A DNA stretch of 64,000 nt from Methylocystis silviterrae (GTDB lineage Bacteria; Pseudomonadota; Alphaproteobacteria; Rhizobiales; Beijerinckiaceae): NCBI RefSeq assembly GCF_013350005.1, contig NZ_JABVWW010000004.1, forward strand, positions 248,001 through 312,000. The letters run 5' to 3'. Every line of letters begins with the position of its first letter. Position 1 is the stretch's first letter. The notes below the pieces were generated by a model that searched no databases, was not told the DNA's origin, and saw only the letters and a program-made list of their open reading frames with translations. Made by a program: the position numbers and the translations under genes. Positions 33,720 through 41,373 of the stretch are shown here, piece after piece.

Positions 33720-35240
33720 ATGACGACGATGGCGCAGACCGAACCACCGCTCAAGCGGCTTTTCGACCGTCTGGACTTCGCGCCTCAGCCGAAACGACTG
33801 GAACTCGATCTCATACATGAGCGCTGGGAGGCGGCGCGCGCCGGCGCTGTCGCGCCTCGGCGAAGCGCGATCAGCTTTGCGCCGGAAGAGCGCGGCGCCG
33901 CCGAAACCTTGTTCGTTCATCGATTCGAGGGACCGGACGACGACGGCGTCCTGACCGAAGGCGCGTCGGCCGCGGCGATGTTATTGGGCCCCTACCGGAT
34001 CGGCGACAGGCTGAGCGAAGCGGGAAATCGCCGCGGCGCAGTGCGGCTGCGTCGTCTGTTCAAGGAGGTGCGGCGAACCGGCCAACCCGTGCTCGCGCAA
34101 TACACCAGCGCGGAACGTGGACGCGATCGCGCCATTGTGGAAATTCTGGTGGCACCGCTTTCGGAAGACGGGAGCACGATCGACTCGGCGCTCACCGCGA
34201 TTTCGGCGCATGTTCTGGATGGCGCGCCCAGACGGACGACGCGCGAAACAGCGGAGAGCAGCCTTGCGCTATTTGCGCTCGGCGCAAGCATATCTGCTGG
34301 CGAAGACGTCGCACAGGCGCTTGGCGCTGAACTCGCGCCGCTGGAAGACCGCGAGTTCGAAGACGGCGAATATAAGATCAGGCCGCTCGAAAATGTGCGC
34401 GGCCGCGACTGCTACATCGTCTTCACCCTGAATGGCGATCACATCGCGAGCAGCGCCGACAAGCTCTGCAAACTGCTGTTCTTCGTCGGCGCGCTGAAGG
34501 ACGCAGGCGCTCAGTGCGTCACGGCCGTCACGCCCTATCTGTGCTTCGCGCGCAAGGACCGGCGCACCAAGCCCCGCGATCCGGTCACCACGCGCTATGT
34601 CGCGCAGCTGTTTGAAGCGCTTGGAACAGATCGTGTGGTCTGCGTCGACGTACATAACATCGCCGCTTTTCAGAACGCCTTTCGTTGCGAGACGGTTCAC
34701 CTTGACGCTCAGGCGTTGTTTGCGCGTCATGTCCTGGCCAACATCGGGGACAGGCCTGTCGCCGTCGTCTCTCCCGATCTTGGCGGCGAGAAGCGCGCGG
34801 AGCTTTTTCGGCTGCGGCTTGAACGCATGCTGAAGCGGCCCGTGGCCAAAGCCTTCATGGATAAATACCGAAGCGAGGGCCACGTCGTTGGCGATATTTT
34901 CGCGGGCGACGTCAAGGATCGCACCGCGATCATCATCGACGACCTGATCGCCGGCGGCGGCACGGTGGCGCGCACCGCTGCGGCCTGCCGCGCCAATGGC
35001 GCGGCGCACGTCTGGGTCGCGGCGACTCACGGCGTCTTTTCCGAAAAGGCTGCGTCCGCGCTAAAGAACGCGCCGATCGACCAGCTCATCATCACCGATT
35101 CCGTGCGGCTGCAACCGTCTATGGCCGCCGCGCTTGGCGATCGTTTGATTGTGGTCAGCGTCGCCGGTCTCCTGGCCGAAGCGATCAGACGCCTGCACGC
35201 AAATGGTTCGATCACGCAGCTTCTGGAGGACGGACCCTAG
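33720..35240 (+). CDS. prs: PAS-like domain fused to ribose-phosphate pyrophosphokinase
   Basis: The protein is 506 residues, about 190 longer than ordinary PRPP synthetase. Residues 1-165 (LDLIHERWEAARAGAVAPRRSAISFAPEE and then MLLGPYRIGDRLSEAG) resemble the alphaproteobacterial PAS_5-type sensor fold. From about 181 a PRPP synthetase domain follows: LFALGASISAGEDVAQALGAEL, CFARKDRRTKPRDPVTTRYVAQLFEALG (ATP-binding loop), VDVHNIAAFQNAF, VSPDLGGEKRAELFRLRLE and the PRPP loop IIIDDLIAGGGTVARTAAACRANGA. It makes PRPP from ribose 5-phosphate and ATP; the N-terminal domain may regulate it. It is a divergent paralogue of the housekeeping type, and catalytic competence is likely but unproven. Confidence 0.87.
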   Translation: MTTMAQTEPPLKRLFDRLDFAPQPKRLELDLIHERWEAARAGAVAPRRSAISFAPEERGAAETLFVHRFEGPDDDGVLTEGASAAAMLLGPYRIGDRLSEAGNRRGAVRLRRLFKEVRRTGQPVLAQYTSAERGRDRAIVEILVAPLSEDGSTIDSALTAISAHVLDGAPRRTTRETAESSLALFALGASISAGEDVAQALGAELAPLEDREFEDGEYKIRPLENVRGRDCYIVFTLNGDHIASSADKLCKLLFFVGALKDAGAQCVTAVTPYLCFARKDRRTKPRDPVTTRYVAQLFEALGTDRVVCVDVHNIAAFQNAFRCETVHLDAQALFARHVLANIGDRPVAVVSPDLGGEKRAELFRLRLERMLKRPVAKAFMDKYRSEGHVVGDIFAGDVKDRTAIIIDDLIAGGGTVARTAAACRANGAAHVWVAATHGVFSEKAASALKNAPIDQLIITDSVRLQPSMAAALGDRLIVVSVAGLLAEAIRRLHANGSITQLLEDGP

Positions 35241-35293
35241 CCGCCGGGCGCGCTTTGGTTGCGTCCTGCAGCGACTCGCGCCACAAGCCTCGC

Positions 35294-36136
35294 ATGAACT
35301 TGGAAGACATCGTCATTCGCCGAATGTCCGTGAGCGAAGTTGATCGCGCGCTCGATTGGGCCGCGGCCGAGGGCTGGAATCCCGGACTTTATGACGCGGA
35401 GTGTTTCTACGCCGTCGATCCGAAAGGGTTCTTCATCGCCGAGCGCGCGGGCGAGCCACTGGGCTGCGTCTCCGCCGTCGCCTATGACGAGTCCTTCGGC
35501 TATGTCGGGCTATTCATCGTTCGGCCGGCTCATCGTGGACAGGGCGTCGGCCTTCGGCTCTTGAACGTCGCGCTGCGGCATGTGCAGGGTCGCAATGTCG
35601 GGCTCGACGCCGCGATCGACCTTCAGCAGACATATGCGCGATACGGATTCACATTCGCCTATCGCAACATACGTCATCGATGCGTGGGCGGCGGCGAAGC
35701 GCCTCCCGACGTGACTGAATTGGCCGAAGTCCCCTTCGACGAGATTGTGCGTTATGACCAAACGGTCTTTGCCACATCGCGACCAAATTTTCTTTCGCGC
35801 TGGATCGCTCAGCAGCAGAGCGCGGCGCTCGCCGTGGTGAAGCAAGGCCGGCTCGCCGGCTATGGCGTGCTGCGCACGTGTCGCGACGGCTACAAGATCG
35901 GGCCGCTGTTCGCGGATGATTTACAAATCGCCGACGCTCTGTTTCAAGGCTTATGCGCGCGAGCCGCGGGTGCGCCGGTGTTTCTCGATACGCCCGAAGC
36001 GAACTCCGCCGCCATCGCGCTGGCGCAGCGACGCCAGATGACCGCCGTGTTCGACACGGCGCGCATGTATACGGAAGGACCGCCGCCGGGACGCATCGAC
36101 CGCTGCTACGGCGTCACGACCTTCGAACTCGGGTGA
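35294..36136 (+). CDS. GNAT N-acetyltransferase (two-domain, YitH-like)
   Basis: The 280-residue protein has an N-terminal GNAT domain with acetyl-CoA motif A LFIVRPAHRGQGVGLRLLNVAL and LQQTYARYGFTFAYRNIRHR, then a C-terminal Acetyltransf_18-like domain (LSRWIAQQQSAALAVVKQGRLAGYGVLRTCRDGYKIGPLFADD). It fits the family of two-domain acetyltransferases acting on small amines or amino acids; the substrate is unknown. The ATG at 35294 gives the natural N-terminus MNLEDIVIRRM. Its 3' end overlaps the convergent SRAP gene by 31 bases. Confidence 0.86.
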   Translation: MNLEDIVIRRMSVSEVDRALDWAAAEGWNPGLYDAECFYAVDPKGFFIAERAGEPLGCVSAVAYDESFGYVGLFIVRPAHRGQGVGLRLLNVALRHVQGRNVGLDAAIDLQQTYARYGFTFAYRNIRHRCVGGGEAPPDVTELAEVPFDEIVRYDQTVFATSRPNFLSRWIAQQQSAALAVVKQGRLAGYGVLRTCRDGYKIGPLFADDLQIADALFQGLCARAAGAPVFLDTPEANSAAIALAQRRQMTAVFDTARMYTEGPPPGRIDRCYGVTTFELG

Positions 36137-36849
36137 TTCGCTTCGCCGGACAGGGCGCCTAGGCGATCGATAAGATCAGAGGCCGTGAGGCTCGGGGCGA
36201 TCAACGTCGGATCGTCGTCGGCGTCGCCCGAACGGTTGACGCGCGGCGACACGATCCATTCCTGCAGAGCCTCGTCGGACGGCGCGCGAAGCAACGCCCC
36301 GGGATCCTCGCCCGACATCCATGCATTCGCGTCGCGCCAGTCGAGGATGACCGGCATGCGATCATGGAAGCGGCGCATCCAGCCATTCGCTGGACCGACG
36401 ATGATCGTCGCGGACTCGATCTTCGCATCGCTTTCAATATCGCGACAGCTCTCGCACAAGCCGGCGAATGCGAGCGGGGCGCCGTCGGGCGCCGTGAAAT
36501 AATGCGGAGTCTTGGCGCCTTTCGCCCCGGTCCATTCATAGAAGCCCGACGCGGGGATGATGCAGCGCCGAGATGCGAAGGCCGAGCGAAACATCGGTTT
36601 TTCGGCGACCGTCTCGGCGCGCGCGTTGAAGGTTGCAGGCAGTTCGCGCAGGGGCTTCTTCCACCAGGAGGGCGCAAAGCCCCAGCGCATCTGGACAAGC
36701 TCATGTCCCGCCGGCGTCGGTCTGATGACCTCGATCATCGTCGTCGGCGCCACATTGTAGCGCGGCTGCAGATTGCGCGGCTGGCCGATCAAATCGGCAA
36801 GCCGCTGGAGCTCCTCCCAGGAAAGATGCTGCGTGAAGCGCCCGCACAT
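36106..36849 (-). CDS. SOS response-associated peptidase (SRAP/HMCES family)
   Basis: The 247-residue protein forms protective DNA-protein cross-links with abasic sites in single-stranded DNA. The catalytic Cys is residue 2 (MCGRFTQ), so the start at 36849 is certain even though the frame is open upstream. Other conserved features are LQPRYNVAPT (Asn), MRWGFAPSWWK, FNARAETVAEKPMFRSAFASRRCIIPASGFYEW (Glu), and RMPVILD following a His-containing FHDRM. It is convergent with the acetyltransferase gene and is not near lexA or recA. Confidence 0.94.
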   Translation of the reverse strand: MCGRFTQHLSWEELQRLADLIGQPRNLQPRYNVAPTTMIEVIRPTPAGHELVQMRWGFAPSWWKKPLRELPATFNARAETVAEKPMFRSAFASRRCIIPASGFYEWTGAKGAKTPHYFTAPDGAPLAFAGLCESCRDIESDAKIESATIIVGPANGWMRRFHDRMPVILDWRDANAWMSGEDPGALLRAPSDEALQEWIVSPRVNRSGDADDDPTLIAPSLTASDLIDRLGALSGEANHPSSKVVTP

Positions 36850-36868
36850 TAAGCGAGACCGTCCTGTC

Positions 36869-37153
36869 TCAGTAGTAGTAGTGCCTGTGACGGCGGTAAT
36901 ATGGGCGCGGCGCCGTCGCGGCGCCAATGATCGCGCCGCCCGCTGCGCCGACCGCCGCAGTGGCGAGCGTCGGACCGGCGAGTCCGCCCGAAGCAAGCGC
37001 GCCAATGCCGGCGCCGCCCAGACCGCCGATGACGCCGCCGCCGAGAGCGCGCTCCGCGGGCGTGTAGCAGCCATAAAGCGGCATTGAGGCCGTCAGAAGC
37101 GTCGCAAGGACGAGGGCTTTCTTGACCCGGCGGGGCGTGGCGATGCTGTGCAT
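36869..37153 (-). CDS. Small glycine-zipper lipoprotein
   Basis: The precursor is 94 residues with a lipoprotein signal ending in LYGC (lipobox Cys). The mature part is rich in Gly and Ala (GGGVIGGLGGAGIGALASGGLAG, then AAVGAAGGAIIGAA), forming a glycine-zipper hydrophobic hairpin, followed by a basic/aromatic tail RRHRHYYY. Such proteins sit in the outer membrane or periplasm; the function is unknown. Start 37153 is preferred because AAGGGA lies six bases upstream; ATGs at 37159 and 37171 are alternatives in the same frame. Confidence 0.75.
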   Translation of the reverse strand: MHSIATPRRVKKALVLATLLTASMPLYGCYTPAERALGGGVIGGLGGAGIGALASGGLAGPTLATAAVGAAGGAIIGAATAPRPYYRRHRHYYY

Positions 37154-37171
37154 TTTCATTCCCTTATTCAT

Positions 37172-37556
37172 TGGTCGCGCCGCGTTGGGGCTGAAGCCAG
37201 GCCTTCGCGGCGTATTGTCGAATGAACCCAGATTTGCGCCGGAACGATGGCCCCGTCGTGAAGGCCACAGGCCAGAACGATGGCCTCGAGAAGGCCCCGG
37301 TCGGCGGCGCCGATGACGACGTGCAACGCTGATGTCTTGTGTTCCTTCTAATTGGAATATTTCGCAAATAAGAACGCTTCGGACGGCGCTTTCTGAAAGA
37401 CTTCCGATAAGGGATCAATTGTATTGACGCAGGAAGTCGCCTGCTAAATCTTTCGAGCATACACGCGGCGCCGCTGAGACTTTCGGCATCGAACCCTCAA
37501 GCAAAGGATCAGGGCGCGCAACCCCACGCGTGACGTGTCGGACCCTCAAGGAGATA
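37172..37556. other. 385-bp gap with no recognised gene
   Basis: The region between the lipoprotein and the small Cys protein gene becomes AT-richer towards 37340-37450 (TTCTAATTGGAATATTTCGC and nearby), consistent with a promoter for the downstream oxidative-stress genes. GGAAT at about 37353 followed 16 bases later by CGCT resembles, but does not match, an EcfG promoter. Open frames here look like shadows without family resemblance. Confidence 0.5.
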
Positions 37557-37799
37557 ATGATGTGCGAACTGGCGCGCGAGAGAAAACGCATTGACTCGAT
37601 TCTCGCCGAAGCGATGAACCAAAACTCGGTTCGACTGTCGATCAATGAAGTCGAACTCGCCGGCTATGGGCTCGCGGCGCTGCGCAGCCACTATGCGCTT
37701 TCCTGTTCTGATGAATGCATGCGCAAGAGATGTGACGAATTCGCCGCGCTCGTCGCGCTGTCGCGTCGTGCGCAGCAGCATGCGTGGCAGACGCCATGA
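37557..37799 (+). CDS. Small cysteine-containing hypothetical protein
   Basis: The 80-residue protein (MMCELARERKRIDSILAEAMN at the start) has a C-terminal cluster CSDECMRKRCDEF. AAGGAGA just upstream supports the start; a second ATG lies three bases later. It does not match a family I know. It precedes, and nearly touches, a monooxygenase-like gene and a peroxiredoxin gene, so a role in redox or metal handling is possible but is only inference. Confidence 0.6.
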   Translation: MMCELARERKRIDSILAEAMNQNSVRLSINEVELAGYGLAALRSHYALSCSDECMRKRCDEFAALVALSRRAQQHAWQTP

Positions 37800-37831
37800 A
37801 ATATTCGGCAACAGGAAAGAAGGAACGCGCG

Positions 37832-38137
37832 ATGTTCATGGCCTCGAACCAGTTCAAGGTCGTCAAGGGCTGCGAAGAAACATTCGAAGCGGCTTGGCGA
37901 GAGACAAGCGTCCGGCTGCGGGAAGCGGCCGGTCTCATCGGCTTTCAATTCCATAGGGGAAAGGAGTGCGGTCCGCACGTGCTCTATTTCTCGGTGACCA
38001 TGTGGGAGACGGAAGAGCGCTTCATCGATTGGCGACGCGCCGAACTCTATGGCCTGCCGAGCGGCGACACTGGACCGCGCTGCGCCTCGAGGCTGGAGGA
38101 GTTCGATGCGACCGTCTCCAGAAGCAATCCGCAATAA
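37832..38137 (+). CDS. ABM-domain monooxygenase (antibiotic biosynthesis/IsdG-like)
   Basis: The 101-residue protein has the dimeric ferredoxin-like fold of the ABM superfamily: MASNQFKVVKGCEETFEAAWRETSVRLREAAGLIGFQFHRGKE, then VLYFSVTMWETEERFIDWRRAE. The pattern resembles heme-degrading IsdG/HmoA-like proteins, but catalytic residues (Asn, Trp, His) cannot be confirmed by eye. AAGAAGGA precedes the ATG at 37832. It is followed 29 bases later by a peroxiredoxin gene, which fits a heme or oxidative-stress role. Confidence 0.78.
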   Translation: MFMASNQFKVVKGCEETFEAAWRETSVRLREAAGLIGFQFHRGKECGPHVLYFSVTMWETEERFIDWRRAELYGLPSGDTGPRCASRLEEFDATVSRSNPQ

Positions 38138-38166
38138 GCGCCGACGGCGTTTTCTAGGAGAAAGAC

Positions 38167-38724
38167 ATGTTGGGAATTGGGGACAGCATACCGCCTTTCG
38201 TTGTTACCGGCGTTAAGCCGGGATTTAACGAGATCGAAGAAAACGGCGAGACAGCCTTCGAAACGCTCAGCGAGACGAGCTTTCCGGGCATGTGGAAAAT
38301 CATCTTCTTCTATCCGAAGGACTTTACTTTCGTTTGTCCGACGGAAATCGCGGCCTTCGCGCGCTTGTCGAAGGATTTCGCCGAGCGCGACGCCGTCGTT
38401 CTCGGCGGCTCGACCGACAATGAGTTCGTGAAGCTTGCTTGGCGGCGCGACCACCGTGACCTGAAGAGCCTGCCGATCTGGCAGTTCGCCGACTCGAGGG
38501 GCGATCTGATCGATGGCCTCGGCGTGCGCGCGCCTTCAGGCGTCGCCTATCGCGCCACCTTCGTCGTCGATCCCGACAATGTCATTCAACATGTCTATGC
38601 GACGAATCTCGACGTCGGCCGCGCGCCGGACGATACGCTGCGCGTGCTCGACGCCTTGCGGACCGGCGCGCTTTGCCCCTGTAGCCGGCCGGTCGGCGGA
38701 GAAACGCTTATCCCCGCGGCATGA
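38167..38724 (+). CDS. ahpC: Alkyl hydroperoxide reductase AhpC-like peroxiredoxin (mycobacterial type)
   Basis: The 185-residue peroxiredoxin has its peroxidatic Cys57 in FYPKDFTFVCPTE. The C-terminal pair Cys170-Pro-Cys172 in GALCPCSRPVGGETL is the CxC resolving motif of the Mycobacterium tuberculosis AhpC type, rather than the single resolving Cys of enteric AhpC. That type is normally reduced by AhpD, whose gene is not in this window. It removes organic peroxides in the cytoplasm. The 3' end overlaps the convergent guanidino-hydrolase gene by 17 bases. Confidence 0.92.
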   Translation: MLGIGDSIPPFVVTGVKPGFNEIEENGETAFETLSETSFPGMWKIIFFYPKDFTFVCPTEIAAFARLSKDFAERDAVVLGGSTDNEFVKLAWRRDHRDLKSLPIWQFADSRGDLIDGLGVRAPSGVAYRATFVVDPDNVIQHVYATNLDVGRAPDDTLRVLDALRTGALCPCSRPVGGETLIPAA

Positions 38725-39664
38725 CCGCGGACGCGGCGCCCGGCAACTGCAGCGTCAGACATTTCGCGGCGCCGCCCGCCTTCATGAATTCCGAGAGCGG
38801 CGTGACGACGGGCGTGAAGCCCGCGTCGATCAGGCGCGATCGAAGATCGTCGGAACAGGCGTTGAGGAAAACGCGCCCGGCGACTTCGACAGCATTGCAG
38901 GCGAAAGAGAGCGCGTCTTTCTCGCCGACTTCGATCCGCTTCTCCGCTGGCGCGATGGCTCGGATCGCTTCCCGTGACGCGATATCGAAGGCCGCCGGGT
39001 AATACATCAGCCAGCCGCCCCTCAGCGGGCAGAAGCAAGTGTCGAGATGATAGAAGCGCGGATCGACGAGCTTCAGCGCGACGGCGCGCAGACCGAAGAT
39101 CTTTTGAAGATGCTTGGGCGCTTCCTCGCCTGAGCGCCAGCCGTATCCGCACCAGACAATACCCCGCGCGTGATCGAGGAGCGCGTCGCCGGCGCCCTCA
39201 AACGGAACGTTCTCCGGCCAGGGCGCGATTGAATAGCCTTGCGCTTCGAACCATTCGCAAAACAGACGCTCCTCGGGCCGCCGCTCCTTGGCGTGGAATC
39301 GACTCACGACGGCCATGTCGCCGATCGCAAGCCCCGCATTAGCGGTGAAGACCATGTCCGGCAGGCCGGGCGTCGGCGCGACGAAAGCAATATCGCTATG
39401 CGCCGCCAGCTTGCTGCGCAAGTTCTTCCACTGCGCCTGCGCGCGCGGCAGCGCTGCTTGCCCGATCTGATTTTCCATCCACGGGTTGATGATGTAATCG
39501 ACGCCGAAATAGTCCGGCGCGCACATCAGTAGCGCGCGACGCGCAGGCGCAGGCCGTGGCGGCGCAGCCTCGCGCGCGTCGCCTCGCGGCGTATCGTTCA
39601 ATACAGCGGCATCAGCGTCGAAGTTCATCAGCGTCACCTCTGGCGTCGAGCGACCGTCGATCAT
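38708..39664 (-). CDS. Arginine-guanidine hydrolase family protein (DDAH/ArgZ/CtlX-like)
   Basis: The 318-residue amidinotransferase-fold protein has DYFGVDYIINPWMENQ and LPDMVFTANAGLAIG (substrate-binding Asp/Asn), FEGAGDALLDH, RFYHLDTCFCPLRGGWLMYYP (catalytic His), and the nucleophilic Cys in GGAAKCLTLQLP. These match the ArgZ/dimethylargininase/CtlX group acting on arginine-like guanidines. Its gene overlaps the stop of ornithine cyclodeaminase (ATGA). That pairing parallels cyanobacterial AgrE, in which an arginine dihydrolase and an ornithine cyclodeaminase are fused, and suggests arginine to ornithine plus ammonia. Citrulline or dimethylarginine cannot be excluded as substrate. Confidence 0.85.
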   Translation of the reverse strand: MIDGRSTPEVTLMNFDADAAVLNDTPRGDAREAAPPRPAPARRALLMCAPDYFGVDYIINPWMENQIGQAALPRAQAQWKNLRSKLAAHSDIAFVAPTPGLPDMVFTANAGLAIGDMAVVSRFHAKERRPEERLFCEWFEAQGYSIAPWPENVPFEGAGDALLDHARGIVWCGYGWRSGEEAPKHLQKIFGLRAVALKLVDPRFYHLDTCFCPLRGGWLMYYPAAFDIASREAIRAIAPAEKRIEVGEKDALSFACNAVEVAGRVFLNACSDDLRSRLIDAGFTPVVTPLSEFMKAGGAAKCLTLQLPGAASAVMPRG

Positions 39665-40737
39665 GCGGGCTGTTCCGTCCTTACGAGAGTTGCGACGTCC
39701 TGCTCCGCGTCGAGCGGATGCAGCAGTGAGAACAGATCCTTGGGGTCCGCGGGTTCCGCGATCAGCTCGATCGTGCGGCCGACGCCGGTCTCCCGCGCGA
39801 GATCCCGCAACAGGCGCAACACCGAAAAATCCTCGATGGCGAAGCCGACGCTATCGAAGATGGTGATCGCGTCTTTAGAGGTGCGCCCTGGTCGATGACC
39901 CGCAAGAACCTCCCGCAGCTCCGTCACCGGATGATCCGGGTCGAGTTGCTGAATTTCGCCCTCGCTGCGCGTCTGCGGCGCATATTCGACACATATCTCG
40001 GAACGCAGCAGCAGTTCGCGCGCAAGTTCGGTCTTGCCCGGGCAATCGCCGCCGACCGCATTGATATGGGTTCCAGGCTGAACCATGTCGTCGGCAAGTA
40101 TCGTGGCGAATTTCTTATCCGCCGTGATCGTCGTAATGATGTCTGCGCCGGATGCGGCGCTGCGCGCGTTGGCGCACCGAATGATCGTCAGGCCGAAGTC
40201 GGCCATGTTGCGCTCGAACTTCTCGACGGCGTAAGGGTCGACATCGAAGACGCGAAGCCGGTCGACGCCAAGAACGGCGTGAAAGGCGCAGGCCTGAAAC
40301 TCCGACTGGGCGCCAAGGCCAATCAGCGCCATCGTCTTGCTGTCGGGCCGCGCAAGATGCGCCGCCGCCAGAGCCGAGGTCGCGCCGGTGCGAAAGGCGG
40401 TGGCGAGCGTCATGTCGGCGATGAGCGTCGGATAGCCGGTCTCGACGTCGGCGAGGGCTCCGAAGGCGACGACGGTCTGCAGGTTGAAGTGCGTGTTGCC
40501 GGGATGACCGTTGACGAATTTAAAGGCGAAAGCCTCGCCGTCGCTCGTCGGCATCAGTTCGATGACGCCGCGCGGCGAATGGCTCGCGTAACGCGGCGAC
40601 TTCTCGAATGCCTCCCAGCGCATAAAGTCGTGACGCAGATAGTCGACGAGCCGCGACCAAAAGCGTCGCGCGCCCACTTCTCCAACGATGCGGGCGATGT
40701 CTCGCGCGCTGAGAAACGTCACCATGCCTTCTCCCAT
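39661..40737 (-). CDS. Ornithine cyclodeaminase (mu-crystallin family)
   Basis: The protein has up to 358 residues; an ATG at 40725 gives 354. It converts ornithine to proline and ammonia with NAD. Family features are the N-terminal substrate part GVIELMPTSDGEAFAFKFVNGHPGN, LIADMTLATAFRTGATSALAAAHLARPDSKTMALIGLGAQSEFQ (dinucleotide fold), VFDVDPYAVEKF and GTHINAVGGDCPGKTEL. It is divergent from an Lrp/AsnC regulator and co-translated with the guanidino hydrolase. The extended C-terminus (ELIAEPADPKDLFSLLHPLD) suits the OCD rather than the alanine-dehydrogenase branch. Confidence 0.9.
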   Translation of the reverse strand: MGEGMVTFLSARDIARIVGEVGARRFWSRLVDYLRHDFMRWEAFEKSPRYASHSPRGVIELMPTSDGEAFAFKFVNGHPGNTHFNLQTVVAFGALADVETGYPTLIADMTLATAFRTGATSALAAAHLARPDSKTMALIGLGAQSEFQACAFHAVLGVDRLRVFDVDPYAVEKFERNMADFGLTIIRCANARSAASGADIITTITADKKFATILADDMVQPGTHINAVGGDCPGKTELARELLLRSEICVEYAPQTRSEGEIQQLDPDHPVTELREVLAGHRPGRTSKDAITIFDSVGFAIEDFSVLRLLRDLARETGVGRTIELIAEPADPKDLFSLLHPLDAEQDVATLVRTEQPA

Positions 40738-40794
40738 CGATCCATGTCGGGAGACTAGAACGCGGCAACGCTAATCAAAATCGCCATAAACTAT

Positions 40795-40837
40795 CGAAAT
40801 GACTGTATTTTTGTAATTTCGGTCATAGATATTGACC
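40795..40837. promoter_or_regulatory. Candidate Lrp/AsnC operator between divergent genes
   Basis: CGAAATGAC (40795-40803) and GTAATTTCG (40813-40821) are inverted with eight of nine matches around an AT-rich centre. GGTCAT and TTGACC (40821-40837) form a second imperfect palindrome. Both sit in the 121-base AT-rich gap between ornithine cyclodeaminase and the Lrp-family gene, where an autoregulatory and operon-controlling operator is expected. Confidence 0.5.
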
Positions 40838-40858
40838 GTTTCCACAGAGACATAGGTC

Positions 40859-41275
40859 ATGGACGATCTCGACCACCGACTGATCGCGCTGCTGCGGACC
40901 GACGCGCGCGCCTCCTTGTCCCAGCTCGCCAAGGCGCTCGGCGTCTCGCGCGGGACGGTCCAGAACCGCCTCGATAAGCTGATCGCGTCCGACGTGATCC
41001 TGGGCTTTACGGTTCGGCTGAAAAATCCCGCCGCATCCGATCGCATCCGGGCGATCATGATGGTCGAAGTCTCCGGCAAGAATTCCCGCCGCGTCGCTCA
41101 GGCGCTGCGTGGACTCCCGCAGATCCACACGCTTTACAGCACCAACGGGCCTTTCGACCTCATCGCGGAAATCGAGTGCGCCAATCTCGAGGAATTCGAT
41201 CGGGTGCTGTCGGGCGTGAGGATGATCGAGGGCATCGCCAGAAGCGAGACGAGCCTGCTGCTTGCGCCCGCATGA
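40859..41275 (+). CDS. Lrp/AsnC-family transcriptional regulator
   Basis: The 138-residue regulator has an N-terminal winged helix-turn-helix (LDHRLIALLRTDARASLSQLAKALGVSRGTVQNRLDKLIASDVILGF) and a C-terminal RAM ligand-sensing domain (IMMVEVSGKNSRRVAQALRGLPQIHTLYSTNGPFDLIAEIE). It is divergent from the ornithine cyclodeaminase operon, so it most likely controls that operon in response to arginine, ornithine or proline. This is inference from context. The length is slightly short but complete. Confidence 0.92.
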   Translation: MDDLDHRLIALLRTDARASLSQLAKALGVSRGTVQNRLDKLIASDVILGFTVRLKNPAASDRIRAIMMVEVSGKNSRRVAQALRGLPQIHTLYSTNGPFDLIAEIECANLEEFDRVLSGVRMIEGIARSETSLLLAPA

Positions 41276-41373
41276 ACGCGCCCTGGCTGTAGTTCGGGCG
41301 CGCTTCGAGACTGCTCAGCAGAGCGCCCTCCTCGCGCATGCATCAGCGGCGCATGAGGACCGTTCGATATCGT

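Noticed and set aside
37353-37377. Second EcfG promoter (GGAAT-N16-CGCT) upstream of the Cys protein/AhpC genes
   Set aside because: Both hexamer halves deviate from consensus, so the match is no better than expected by chance.
37164-37460. Minus-strand 98-codon frame in the gap upstream of the lipoprotein
   Set aside because: Arg/Ser-rich with no family resemblance and no ribosome-binding site; overlaps the probable promoter region.
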